Translations under genes and position numbers: made by a program
The notes under the pieces: model-generated
Told to the model about the DNA's origin: nothing
What the model saw: the letters and a program-made list of their open reading frames with translations, nothing else
Database searches by the model: none
NCBI GenBank assembly: GCA_026129905.1
Contig: JAHCHE010000028.1
Span: forward strand, 50,139 to 114,138
Direction: 5' to 3'
Source: Bryobacteraceae bacterium
GTDB taxonomy: Bacteria > Acidobacteriota > Terriglobia > Bryobacterales > Bryobacteraceae
Length of the DNA stretch: 64,000 bases
Shown: piece by piece, positions 27,391-36,165 of the stretch
Layout of the letters: each line of letters begins with the position of its first letter
Position numbering within the stretch: position 1 is the stretch's first letter

Positions 27391-28770
27391 ATGGAGCAGA
27401 TCAGCCTGAATTGGGAGCCTGAGCGCCGGACCTACACTGTCGGCGAGCTGACGCAGGCGGTCCGCAACCTGCTTGACCGCGAACTGGGTGACGTTTGGGT
27501 GCTCGGCGAGATCTCGGGTACGAAATCGGCGCCCAGCGGGCACTGCTATTTCACGCTGAAGGACCAGGACGCGCAGCTCCAGTGCGTCTGCTTCCGAAGC
27601 AGCCTGCGGCTCCTGCGATTCAAGCCGCAGGATGGGGTCCAGGCGCTGGCGCGCGGGCGGCTGGATGTCTTTCCGCCCCGAGGGAGCTACCAGTTGCTGG
27701 TAGAGGCGCTGGAACCGCAGGGCTACGGCGCCCTCCAGCATGCCTTCGAACAGCTCAAGAAGCGCCTCGCGCTAGAGGGGCTGTTCGACGCCGCGCGGAA
27801 AAAAGCCCTTCCTCCGTTTCCGCGCCGCATCGGAATCGTGACCTCCCCCGCCGGAGCGGCGATCCGCGACCTGGTCGAGATCCTCTCCCGGCGCGCCCCG
27901 GGAGTGCACGTCCGGCTCTACCCCGCGCAGGTGCAAGGAGCCGGCTCCGTGGAGGGGGTCGTCGCGGGGATCGACTATTTTGGGCGCTCCGGCTGGGCCG
28001 ACGTCGTCATCGTCGGACGCGGAGGCGGCTCGATCGAAGATCTCTGGACGTTTAACGAAGAGCCTGTCGCTCGCGCCATCGCCGCCTGCTCGGTTCCCGT
28101 CGTTTCCGCGGTCGGGCACGAGACGGACTTCACCATCGCCGATTTCGTCGCCGACCTGCGCGCGCCCACGCCCTCGGCCGCCGCGGAACTGGTGGTTCCC
28201 GAGCGCCGGAAAGTCCTCGAGCAGGTGGACGGCTGTCGGCGCAAGCTCGAACAAGCCGTCCGCTATTGCCTGGTTCATGCCCGAACCCGGTTGCACGACC
28301 AGGGCGTCGATCGCGCGATCGGCCTGCTGCGCCGCAACATCATGCGGAGCGGCCAGCGCGTCGACGAGTTGGATTTCCGCCTCCGGGAGCTTGCGCGGGG
28401 CCGGCTCAACGACGCCAGGCGTTCGCTGGAGGGCGCGACGGCGCGGCTGCTGCGCCAGGATCTGCGCTTGCGCTTCTCGCAAACCCGCCGGCGGCTGGAA
28501 CGCACGGAGGCCGCGGCCGCTCAGCGCATCCGGATCCGGCTTGGCTTGGCACGCCGAGCGCTCGATCAGGCCGCGGCGCAACTTCGCCAGCTAAGCCCGC
28601 TGCGCGTTCTCGAGCGCGGATACGCCATCGTACAAGACGCTGAAGGTAGGGTCGTCCGCCGCGCCGAAGAAGCGCCCGTCAAGGCGAACGTGCGAATCCG
28701 GCTTTTTCAAGGGCGGCTCCGCGCGCGCATCACCGAATCTCACCAGGCGGCGACGGAACCGTCTTCGTGA
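27391..28770 (+). CDS. xseA: exodeoxyribonuclease VII large subunit
   Basis: A 459-residue XseA. The enzyme degrades single-stranded DNA from either end in complex with XseB. It has an N-terminal OB-fold (YTVGELTQAVRNLLDRELGDVWVLGEIS, CYFTLKDQDAQLQCVCF), a middle catalytic domain (RRIGIVTSPAGAAIRDL, VIVGRGGGSIEDLWTFNEEPVARA, SAVGHETDFTIADFVADLRAPTPSAAAE), a coiled-coil region of about 110 residues, and a C-terminal segment ending ERGYAIVQDAEGRVVRRAEE. All the catalytic Asp/His-rich motifs are intact. No xseB follows; the next gene is convergent and overlaps its 3' end by 31 bp. Confidence 0.97.
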   Translation: MEQISLNWEPERRTYTVGELTQAVRNLLDRELGDVWVLGEISGTKSAPSGHCYFTLKDQDAQLQCVCFRSSLRLLRFKPQDGVQALARGRLDVFPPRGSYQLLVEALEPQGYGALQHAFEQLKKRLALEGLFDAARKKALPPFPRRIGIVTSPAGAAIRDLVEILSRRAPGVHVRLYPAQVQGAGSVEGVVAGIDYFGRSGWADVVIVGRGGGSIEDLWTFNEEPVARAIAACSVPVVSAVGHETDFTIADFVADLRAPTPSAAAELVVPERRKVLEQVDGCRRKLEQAVRYCLVHARTRLHDQGVDRAIGLLRRNIMRSGQRVDELDFRLRELARGRLNDARRSLEGATARLLRQDLRLRFSQTRRRLERTEAAAAQRIRIRLGLARRALDQAAAQLRQLSPLRVLERGYAIVQDAEGRVVRRAEEAPVKANVRIRLFQGRLRARITESHQAATEPSS

Positions 28771-30044
28771 AACACCCGCGCCATCGGCCGCGTCCCGCCG
28801 AAGGGGTATTTCCTGAACGCATCCTCGCTTAAGTCGAAGCCGAGGCCCGGCTTGTCCGGCAGGGGGAAGCGCCCGTCCACCATCCGCATGGCGGGGAACC
28901 CCAGCCATTCCTCCCACACCTTCTCCTTCATTTCGGGGACGACGCCGCTACAGATTTCCTGGACGATGAAGTTCGGCATGGCGGCGTCGACGTGCAGCGT
29001 GGCGATGCCCCCGATCGGGCCTTCGCAGGCGTGCGGCGCCATCGAAATTCCGGAAGCTTCCGCCAGTGCCGAGGTCTTCCAGAGCGCGGTGATCCCGCCG
29101 ACGTGGTTGATGTCGGTCTGTATGATGTCCACGACGCCCATTTCGACAAGCTGCTGGCAGCCGTAAGCCGCCACCAGCCGTTCGCCGGTAGCAATGGGAG
29201 TGGTGGATCGCCGCGTGATCCGCGCCATCGCCTTGACGTTCTCCGGCGGGCACGGCTCCTCGACAAACAGCAGGTTCAGCGCCTCCACCTCCTTGATGAT
29301 CGTTGAAGCCACCGAGGGGCTGGTTTTGGCATGGAAGTCGACGCCGATGTCGATGTCTGGTCCCAATCCCTCGCGCAGCGTCTGAATGCGCTTTACCGCC
29401 CGGCTGATCTTCTCGTTCGTCTCGATCCATTCGTAATAGCCGGGGATGCCGCTCTTGAAGGCTGTGATGCCGAGCTTGTCCGCCGAGGCGCGCAGCGCCT
29501 TCAGTTCTTCGAGCGTGTTGGCTCGGGAGTGATAGTAGCCGCGCACCCCCCGCGCATCCATCGGCCCGCCCAGCAGCTGATAAACCGGCAGGCCGAGCAT
29601 CTTGCCGCGGAGGTCCCACAACGCCTGGTCGATGCCGGAAATCGCCGATCCCATCACCGGTCCGGCGCGATAGAAGCTGTGGACGTACATCGATTGCCAG
29701 TGGTGCTCCACCTGCATCGGATCGGCGCCGACGATCAGTTCCCGGAAATCGTTCACGCAGGCGATCACCGCCGCAGCCTTACCTTCCAGCGTGCCTTCGC
29801 CCCATCCCACGAGGCCTTCGTTCGTTTCAAGCTTCACGAACACGTATGGCCGGTCGGAGTCCGGCGTCAGCGAAACTCCGAACGCCTTCATCTCCGTGAT
29901 GCGAACATTCGAACCAACGCCGGTGAACGCATCCGCGCCCAGCGGGGCCTGAGCCGCGAAGGCGCAGGCGCACGGGTTTGAGGCCATCGCCCTGCCGGTG
30001 GCGGCCGCTCCCGCCATGCCCCCGAAAAAGTCACGACGCCGCAT
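28740..30044 (-). CDS. Tat-exported enolase-superfamily (mandelate racemase/muconate lactonizing type) enzyme
   Basis: A 434-residue enolase-superfamily enzyme with an N-terminal twin-arginine signal (MRRRDFFGGMAGAA). The capping domain runs to about 150 and the barrel to about 400. Metal-ligand positions are visible: Asp in DIDIGVDFHAK (first ligand), Glu in LFVEEPCPPENV (second) and Glu in ATGERLVAAYG (third), with a catalytic His in ISMAPHACEG and an Asp in QTDINHVGG. This pattern fits the D-galactonate dehydratase-like / acid-sugar dehydratase side of the mandelate racemase subgroup. It overlaps the second enolase gene by 14 bp, so the two act in one pathway or share a transcript. Confidence 0.88.
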   Translation of the reverse strand: MRRRDFFGGMAGAAATGRAMASNPCACAFAAQAPLGADAFTGVGSNVRITEMKAFGVSLTPDSDRPYVFVKLETNEGLVGWGEGTLEGKAAAVIACVNDFRELIVGADPMQVEHHWQSMYVHSFYRAGPVMGSAISGIDQALWDLRGKMLGLPVYQLLGGPMDARGVRGYYHSRANTLEELKALRASADKLGITAFKSGIPGYYEWIETNEKISRAVKRIQTLREGLGPDIDIGVDFHAKTSPSVASTIIKEVEALNLLFVEEPCPPENVKAMARITRRSTTPIATGERLVAAYGCQQLVEMGVVDIIQTDINHVGGITALWKTSALAEASGISMAPHACEGPIGGIATLHVDAAMPNFIVQEICSGVVPEMKEKVWEEWLGFPAMRMVDGRFPLPDKPGLGFDLSEDAFRKYPFGGTRPMARVFHEDGSVAAW

Positions 30045-31161
30045 ATTGCTTCAATGCCTCCCGGTTCACCTTGATGCCCAACCCGGCCCCTGCCGGCAGA
30101 GGCAGAAAGCCGTCGCGGACTTGCTCGATCGAGCCCGATGTCAGCTCACTCCTCATCCGCCGGTCCCGCTCCGCCGACGGGAAGGGCGTCTGTTGTATGA
30201 AGAAATTCGGCAGGCTGGCCGCCAGGTGCAGCGCCGCGGCGGTCGCGACGGGACCTCCATTGTGAAACGGCGCCACCGCCACGTAGCACGTTTCGGCGAT
30301 CGCGGCCATGCGGCGGATCTGGGTGATGCCGTTCCGCCCGATATCCGGTCGCAGAATGTCGATCGCGCCCTCGCGCAACAAGTCCTGAAACTGGCCGCCG
30401 CTGTCGATGCCGCGGCCGAAGCCGACCGGGGTGACATTTTCGTCGGTGATCTTGCGTACCGCGGCGAGGTTCGAGAGCCGGCAAGGCTCGTCGAACCAGA
30501 GCAGGTGAAATCGCTCGAGCGCTTCGCTGACGCTGGAGGCGTCGCCGGGACTCAACTTGCCGCCTCCGTCCAGCACGAAATCGGCCCCGGGACCGGCGGC
30601 GGCGCGCAGCGAATCCATGCGCCTTCGCACCGCGAGGATGAACGCCTGGCCGTGATTGGTCGCGGTATCCGGCGGCAGCGGAACCGAGAAGGCCTTGTAG
30701 CCGGCCTTCTGCGCCTGTTCCATCGAGCGTTTCAGCTCGTCGTCTGTGGCGCCCTCGAGCGGTGTCATCGCCCGCCCCTTGTTTCGCGTGGGGCCCCCAA
30801 GCGCCTGGTAGAGCGGCGCCTGCGTGATCCGGCCCATGATATCGAGCAGCGCGATGTTGATCGCGGCCTGCAAAGCCGGGAGCGGCTGCAACCCCCGCCG
30901 GACGGGCTCGATCGCCGTCGCGTCAACGCCGGCAACGGCCTCCCGGGCCTGCGCCCATTCCTTCGGCGAGACTTCGCCGCATTCTCCATAGCCCTCCAGG
31001 CCGGAACGGGTCGACGCGCGGACGACCGTGTACCTTCGGCCGGACACGGGCTCCCGCAACGGATACATCTCCAGGTCGCGGACTTCGTGAGGACCGCCGC
31101 GCGGAGGCGCAGCGGCCTGGGCGGCCAGGCGCATGCGGCGCAACGTGACGCGATTGTGCAT
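30031..31161 (-). CDS. enolase-superfamily enzyme (muconate/mandelate type), second copy
   Basis: A 376-residue enolase-superfamily protein starting at ATG 31161, with GGGAG 8 bases upstream (a GTG at 31167 lies too close to this site). The capping domain includes YGECGEVSPKEWAQAREAV. Barrel residues are the first metal Asp in ADFVLDGGGKLSP, a Glu in LLWFDEPCRLSNL and an Asp in DILRPDIGRNG, with FHNGGPVATAAALHLAA near the end. The usual third metal-binding Glu motif is weak. It lies upstream of the first enolase gene with a 14-bp overlap, suggesting successive dehydratase or epimerase steps on an acid sugar. No signal peptide is apparent, unlike the partner. Confidence 0.82.
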   Translation of the reverse strand: MHNRVTLRRMRLAAQAAAPPRGGPHEVRDLEMYPLREPVSGRRYTVVRASTRSGLEGYGECGEVSPKEWAQAREAVAGVDATAIEPVRRGLQPLPALQAAINIALLDIMGRITQAPLYQALGGPTRNKGRAMTPLEGATDDELKRSMEQAQKAGYKAFSVPLPPDTATNHGQAFILAVRRRMDSLRAAAGPGADFVLDGGGKLSPGDASSVSEALERFHLLWFDEPCRLSNLAAVRKITDENVTPVGFGRGIDSGGQFQDLLREGAIDILRPDIGRNGITQIRRMAAIAETCYVAVAPFHNGGPVATAAALHLAASLPNFFIQQTPFPSAERDRRMRSELTSGSIEQVRDGFLPLPAGAGLGIKVNREALKQYAAS

Positions 31162-31302
31162 GTACACTCTCCCGCTTATTTACGTTTACGATCCGGGCGA
31201 AGCTCGGCGCCTCCCCGCGGCTGCCCTGCCGCCGCCCGGGACACCTAAACAGCATACAAGCAAACCGGCTTTTCGGCGCCCGTGGTGTGATAGATTGTCG
31301 CC

Positions 31303-32295
31303 GTGAGGAACAATTTCCCGGCCATTGTCCTTGGATTCGCAGTTGTGGCGGTCATGCCCGGCTTCCAGGGCACTGACGCCGACTTCAACGGCAGGTGGAA
31401 CATCGCCATCCCGAGCGAGGCTCGCAGCCGCGCCTGGTGGCTTGAAGTCCAAGGCGCCGGCGGCGCGGGCCAGCTCAAAGGCCGCTTCGTCGGCGCGCCC
31501 GGCGGAGGAATGTACGAGCCGAACCAGATCTCGATTCGCGGCGGGGAACTGACGTTCGTATTCCTCCGCAAATACGGGATCCCCGCCGAAAAGCGAGACT
31601 ATGCCGAACTGCCGGACCGGCGCGGCGTTTACAAGGCGCGGCTCGTTGACGGCAAATTGCAGGGGACATTCGAAGTCGAAGGCCATCCGGCGACGCGGCT
31701 CGACTGGACCGGTGAGCGGGCCCCGGAAATCACCGATCGGGACGACGGCACATGGAAGGAGCAGGCGCCGGTCGAACTGTTCAACGGCAACGACCTGCGA
31801 GGCTGGACGCCGATGATTCCCGGCAAGGAACTTGGCTGGAGCGTGCAAGACGGCATTCTCACCAACTCCGACGACGCCAACAACCTGGTCTCGGAGCGCA
31901 AATTCTGGAACTTCAAGCTGCGCGCCGAATACCGGCTGGTACCCGGCTCCAACAGCGGCATCGGCTTGCGGGGGCGCTATGAGATCCAGATCGCCGACGA
32001 CCACGGGCGGCCGCCGACGGTGCAAAGCCACGGATCCCTATACAGCCGCATCGCGCCCCGGATGAATGCCAGCAAGCCGCCGGGGGAATGGCAAACGATG
32101 GAGATCACCCTCATCGGCCGCGATGTCACCGTCGTTTTGAATGGGCACACAGTCATCGAAAAGGGCGTGGTAGAGGGCCTCACCGCCATGGGCCACGATC
32201 CGCACGAGGATCAACCGGGTCCCATAAGCGTGCAAGGCGATCACCGCAAGGTGGAGATTCGCAAACTGACGGTGACGCCGCTGAAGAAAGGCTGA
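31303..32295 (+). CDS. exported DUF1080 (3-keto-disaccharide hydrolase-like) protein
   Basis: A 330-residue exported protein starting at GTG 31303 with a signal peptide to about residue 22. Residues 25-150 form a beta-rich domain that is not recognised, and residues about 150-330 match DUF1080, a concanavalin-like beta-sandwich in which some members hydrolyse 3-keto-disaccharides. DUF1080 marks are VELFNGNDLRGWTPMIPG, NSGIGLRGRYEIQIADD and GEWQTMEITLIGRDVTVVLNGH. Together with the sugar oxidoreductase and isomerase genes in 22.8-25.2 kb it suggests a 3-keto-sugar route, which is inference. Nothing follows in the same direction within 1 kb. Confidence 0.88.
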   Translation: MRNNFPAIVLGFAVVAVMPGFQGTDADFNGRWNIAIPSEARSRAWWLEVQGAGGAGQLKGRFVGAPGGGMYEPNQISIRGGELTFVFLRKYGIPAEKRDYAELPDRRGVYKARLVDGKLQGTFEVEGHPATRLDWTGERAPEITDRDDGTWKEQAPVELFNGNDLRGWTPMIPGKELGWSVQDGILTNSDDANNLVSERKFWNFKLRAEYRLVPGSNSGIGLRGRYEIQIADDHGRPPTVQSHGSLYSRIAPRMNASKPPGEWQTMEITLIGRDVTVVLNGHTVIEKGVVEGLTAMGHDPHEDQPGPISVQGDHRKVEIRKLTVTPLKKG

Positions 32296-32331
32296 ATTCC
32301 GGGAAGGGAATTCGGTCACGGGGCCGGCCCG

Positions 32332-33426
32332 CTACCGGGCGCGATCGCGCACCAGCAGCGCTTGGCCGGACCCGAGCCCCATCTGTTTTCCGAGTTCGCT
32401 AGCCAGCCAGCTCACCTCGAGCATGTCGTCGCCTGTCACCCGCAGCCGGACCTCGCCGCGTGAGCCGCCTCGGCCGATCCATCCGTAGCGGCCCTCGCTG
32501 TTGACCTCGCCCTCGAAGCGGAAGAACACTTCAGGAGATATGGCCCGGTCCGCGATCCGATAGCGCGCCCAGTAGCGGCCACGAATCCTGCCGTTTTCTT
32601 CGGTGATGCTGACCTCGATGTGCTCGGGCGGGTACATCTCCCGCGAAGGCTGTTCGACCGGCCGCGGAATATAAAGCCACGTCGAGGAAAGCGGCGGCGC
32701 AACCCGATGCTCCAGCGCGGCCACCGGCGCGGCAGGCGCCTCTAACCGAACCGGCGGCGTCTCCAGCGCGGCGACCCGCGGAGGTCCCGTATCCTCACGC
32801 GGCGGGTCGTGAATCGCCGGTGGATGCTGAGTTCTAAGGCGCGCCAACTCGGCGAGAGCATGGTCCCGCTGCGCCTCCGCCGTTTCCAGTTCCCGCCGCA
32901 ATTTGCGGTTTTCCGCCTGGATCCGGCGCTCCGCGCCGGCCTGGTCCCGCGGTTCGGATCTTCCTGGGGTATACGCGGTGGACGAGCCGCCGTAGTCCCC
33001 CGGCGCCGGCCGCACGATTTCGCGAGCAGGCGCTTGCGGTTTCCGCGCCCCCACCACCGGCGGCGAATACCAATGGAGCGCAAGCATGGCAACGAGCGCG
33101 GCTACCGCCCAGAAGTAGTTCCTATATGCCTGCTTCGGCCGCGCGGACTGGGGCCAAGCCGCCGCGCCGGCCTCCGTCGCCTCCGAAACTGCAACTCCGG
33201 GCAATCCGCCGCCAGCCAGCGTCATATCGTACTGCTGCCGGCGCCGGGCGTCCGACAGTACCGCATACATCCCGTTGAACCGCTTCATCTGGAGTTCGGC
33301 CAGGCGCCGCGTCTCCTCCTCCTGAAAACGGTCGGGATGGAACACCAGGGCCAGCCTCTTGTGCGCTTGCCGAATCTCGTCCGAAGTGGCCGACGGATCG
33401 AGGCCGTACTCCTCGTAGTAGTTCAT
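32332..33426 (-). CDS. membrane-anchored DnaJ-domain protein
   Basis: A 364-residue protein. It begins with a J domain, residues about 1-70, with the HPD motif at 30-32 (LVFHPDRF) that stimulates DnaK. A single membrane segment follows near 100-117 (FWAVAALVAMLALHWY), then a Pro-rich linker, a short coiled coil around 155-200 (ENRKLRRELETAEAQRDHALAELARL) and a C-terminal beta-rich domain of unknown type. The J domain is thus cytoplasmic and the rest may be periplasmic. Start: ATG 33426 is used; TTG 33435 is also open. It may recruit DnaK to the membrane. It is not in an operon with dnaK or grpE. Confidence 0.85.
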   Translation of the reverse strand: MNYYEEYGLDPSATSDEIRQAHKRLALVFHPDRFQEEETRRLAELQMKRFNGMYAVLSDARRRQQYDMTLAGGGLPGVAVSEATEAGAAAWPQSARPKQAYRNYFWAVAALVAMLALHWYSPPVVGARKPQAPAREIVRPAPGDYGGSSTAYTPGRSEPRDQAGAERRIQAENRKLRRELETAEAQRDHALAELARLRTQHPPAIHDPPREDTGPPRVAALETPPVRLEAPAAPVAALEHRVAPPLSSTWLYIPRPVEQPSREMYPPEHIEVSITEENGRIRGRYWARYRIADRAISPEVFFRFEGEVNSEGRYGWIGRGGSRGEVRLRVTGDDMLEVSWLASELGKQMGLGSGQALLVRDRAR

Positions 33427-33532
33427 CCGAGGCAATGCCTACCCCATTCCCATCGGCGGAAACATCTCCGTGCAACAGGGCGCCGCCGCCGGGATGAGCG
33501 CGGTCACGCGCGCTTTTTGCTACGGTAATTCC

Positions 33533-35095
33533 ATGCAGCACACCGCCGTCGAGTGGTTCGTCAAGCGTCTTCACGAACGGGGCGTCGATTTCATCGCCAC
33601 CCTGTGCGGCTTTGGCCTCGATCCCCTGTACGACGCCGCCAAGTGGGAGGGACTCCGGCTCGTCGATACGCGCAACGAGCAGACCGCCAGCTACGTGGCC
33701 GAGTGCTTCGGCCGCCTCACCCGCCGGCCCGGAGTTTGCGCGGTTTCGAGCGGCGTTGCCCACGTGAACGCGCTCACCGGCGTTCTCAACGCTCATTTCG
33801 ACGGCGCCCCGATGCTGCTGATCAGCGGGGCTGGGCCGCTCCGCACGCGCGGCATGGGCCACTTCCAGGACTACAACCAGGTCGCGGCCGCCGCTCCCAT
33901 CACCTGCTACTCACGCGTTATCGATTCTCCCGAGCGCGTCGTCCATATTCTCGATCAGGCTTTGGACGCCGCCGTGTCCACGCCCGGACCCGTCCACCTG
34001 ACCTTTCCGCTGGATGTCCAGGCCGTCGCCGTCCGGCAGGAGGATCTCATCCGCGGCGCGCCCGCCCCGGCGGTCTCACGCGCGCAGGACGATGCAGCCG
34101 CCGTCGCCGAGGCGCTGGCATCCGCAAAACGTCCGCTCGTCGTCGCCGGCAGCGGCGTTTTCTACGCGGGCGAGAGCGAGGAAATGCTTGCGTTCGCCGA
34201 CAAGCACGCCCTCCCTGTAGTTGCGCCGATTTGGGACCGCGGAGCGGTGGAGCGCGTTTCGGAAACCTTCATGGGCGTTCTCGGCGCCGCCACCGGCGGC
34301 CCCCGCCTGCTCGCCGACGCCGACCTGACCCTGATGGCCGGCGCGGCGAACGATTACCGGGTCGGCTTTCTCCAGCCCGACGCCATTCGCGCCGACGCCC
34401 GCGTCTTCTTTCGCGAACGGGACTGGCGCGGCCTGGACGAAGCCTACGCCAAGGCCGGCGGCAAACGGCACTCGGAGTGGCTGGCCGAGGCCGGCAGGCG
34501 CAACGCCGAATTCCGCCGCGAAGTGGCCCGCCGCGGCGCTAAGCAGGCCGAGCAGGGCATGCACGCCTCGCACATCGTCGCCGCCTTGCAGGCCGTCATG
34601 ACCGACGAAACCGTCCTGCTCATCGACGGCGGCAGCGTCGGCCAGTGGGCGCACCAGTCGCTGTGCGACCGCTATCCCGGCCACTGGCTCACCTGCGGCC
34701 GGAGCGGCGTGGTCGGATACGGTATTGGCGGGGCAATGGCCGCCCGCCTCGCGTTCCCGGACCGGCCGGTAATCCTGCTCTCGGGCGACGGCGCCTTTAC
34801 CTTCAACGTCGCCGACCTCGAGTGCGCCGCCCGCCAGAAACTCACCTTTGTCGCGGTCGTCGCCGACGACCAGGGATGGGGCATCACGCGTATCGGGCAT
34901 ATCGAGAAATACGGAGAGGCGATGTCCAGTTCCTTAGGGCCGATCGCGATCGATCGCCTGGCGGAGGCGCTGGGGGCCCGCGGCGTCCGCGTCGGAGCGC
35001 CCGAAGAGATCGAACCCGCATTGCGCGTCGCGCTGGCCCATCGCGGCGTGACCGTGATCCAGGTCCCGATCGTGGGCGGTAATCCCGGCGCCTGA
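33533..35095 (+). CDS. thiamine diphosphate-dependent enzyme (acetolactate synthase-like)
   Basis: A 520-residue ThDP enzyme of the acetolactate synthase / benzoylformate decarboxylase superfamily, starting at ATG 33533. The three domains (Pyr, central, PP) are visible. The N-terminal Pyr domain holds the catalytic Glu (E49, RNEQTASYVAECFGRL) and the SSGVAHVNALTGV region. The central domain has PLVVAGSGVFYAGESEEML. The PP domain carries the cofactor motif GDGAFTFNVADLECA but the usual NN is DD (ADDQGWG), a noncanonical variant of some decarboxylase or lyase subfamilies. Substrate is not predictable; no regulatory subunit gene is near. Confidence 0.88.
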   Translation: MQHTAVEWFVKRLHERGVDFIATLCGFGLDPLYDAAKWEGLRLVDTRNEQTASYVAECFGRLTRRPGVCAVSSGVAHVNALTGVLNAHFDGAPMLLISGAGPLRTRGMGHFQDYNQVAAAAPITCYSRVIDSPERVVHILDQALDAAVSTPGPVHLTFPLDVQAVAVRQEDLIRGAPAPAVSRAQDDAAAVAEALASAKRPLVVAGSGVFYAGESEEMLAFADKHALPVVAPIWDRGAVERVSETFMGVLGAATGGPRLLADADLTLMAGAANDYRVGFLQPDAIRADARVFFRERDWRGLDEAYAKAGGKRHSEWLAEAGRRNAEFRREVARRGAKQAEQGMHASHIVAALQAVMTDETVLLIDGGSVGQWAHQSLCDRYPGHWLTCGRSGVVGYGIGGAMAARLAFPDRPVILLSGDGAFTFNVADLECAARQKLTFVAVVADDQGWGITRIGHIEKYGEAMSSSLGPIAIDRLAEALGARGVRVGAPEEIEPALRVALAHRGVTVIQVPIVGGNPGA

Positions 35096-35136
35096 GCCGC
35101 CGGTCAGGGCGCGGTGGCCACCGGTTGAGCCCGGCG

Positions 35137-35493
35137 CTACAAGTACAGATCGGCAGGCACGTGAAGCAGCGCGGCGAGCTTTTTCGCCTGCGTTTTGCTG
35201 ATTGTCCGTTTGCCGCTCACCACTTCGGAGGCGATCCCGCGGGAACCAAATACCTCGAGCAAGTCGCGTTGGCGCAGGCCGTGCTCTTCCATCAGGCTGC
35301 GCAACCGGCTGTCGGGCGTTGACCCTTCGAGCAGGTAGTTGGCCTCCTCGAAAGCTTCAATGAGGACAGTCAGCAGCTCCGCGTACTCGCGCTCTTCCGC
35401 GATCAGACGCTCATTCTCTTCTTCGGTGCGAATAACCGCCGGGAGCTTGCGCGCCAGCAGACGGCCGTAACGTCCAGGGTCCAATTCGAGCAC
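35137..35493 (-). CDS. HigA-like XRE antitoxin (orphan)
   Basis: A 118-residue protein of the HigA-type transcriptional regulator/antitoxin group. It begins ELDPGRYGRLLARKLPAVIRTEEEN and has the C-terminal helix-turn-helix DLLEVFGSRGIASEVVSGKRTISKTQAKKLAALLHV. It would normally be encoded just after its HigB-like mRNA interferase toxin. Here the start (GTG 35493) is preceded within 3 bp by a scrap of IS4-family transposase, so the expected toxin gene is missing. The gene is probably a leftover, still capable of making the antitoxin. Confidence 0.85.
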   Translation of the reverse strand: MLELDPGRYGRLLARKLPAVIRTEEENERLIAEEREYAELLTVLIEAFEEANYLLEGSTPDSRLRSLMEEHGLRQRDLLEVFGSRGIASEVVSGKRTISKTQAKKLAALLHVPADLYL

Positions 35494-35495
35494 GG

Positions 35496-35549
35496 CTCAA
35501 ACAGCACCTGCGGATCAAGGCATTCTATGGCACGAGTGAGAACGCCGTC
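35496..35549 (+). mobile_element. IS4-family transposase C-terminal remnant
   Basis: On the plus strand 18 codons read LKQHLRIKAFYGTSENAV, the motif near the C-terminal end of IS4-family DDE transposases. No other part of the element or terminal repeats are visible, so this is a decayed fragment. It occupies the position where the toxin gene of the HigA-like antitoxin would be expected. Confidence 0.55.
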
Positions 35550-35589
35550 ACAGAATGTTCCGTTTATAACACAGTAGTACTAGATTGTG

Positions 35590-36165
35590 GCTAGAGTGTG
35601 AAAGAAAAGCGAGTACCTTAAGCTCTCCAGAACCGCATGATTCCACGGCCTTCCATTCGCGTTCAAACAATCTCGAGAACGTCCCGTCCTCGAGCTCTCG
35701 AGGGTCCCTGCCCTGCTGCAATAGTCTGCGCACGCTCGCCAACTTCCCGGGGATCCCGCGTCCGCAAAGGCGGTAAATGTCATTGAAGTTTTTGGGGTCA
35801 GGTAGTAGCGCCCCCAGATACTCGCGAGCTTCATGAAGCCCAAAGCCAGCGCGGGTATAACTCTTTATGACGAGACTCCCCTGGATTTCCGTGCTGAGCC
35901 GCTCAACGGTGCCGGTCAATAGGAACTTGAATCCCCGCAGACCGAGTGGCAGCAACTGAGCCAAGGTTGACCGGTAACCACCGTTGCGGAGGGGGATGTT
36001 TTGGCGCTCATGAATCTTCTCCACCAATCGTACGCCAAAATCCCACTGATGGCGTCTATTAGGATCGCACAGTCGCTATCCCGCTGTCCCAAGTCGCGCG
36101 GCAGCGCACAACAATATTTTCTCTTTGAGAACGACTTTCCGGATCACTCCCGAAGAGTTTCGGTC
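35590..36165 (-). pseudogene. decayed P-loop/STAND-type ATPase fragment
   Basis: A minus-strand stretch retains NTPase features in more than one frame. One frame is open for 160 codons (from about 36027) with GFKFLLTGTVERLSTEIQ, resembling the sensor-1 region of STAND/AAA ATPases, followed by CGRGIPGKLASVRRLLQ. Upstream a different frame reads SGKSFSKRKYCC, a Walker A-like GKS (near 36132-36154), after an in-frame stop and frameshift. The N-terminal effector, Walker B region and C-terminal repeats are not present. The gene was evidently a large ATPase of the kind used in phage defence, now broken. Coordinates are approximate and the family is tentative. Confidence 0.45.
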
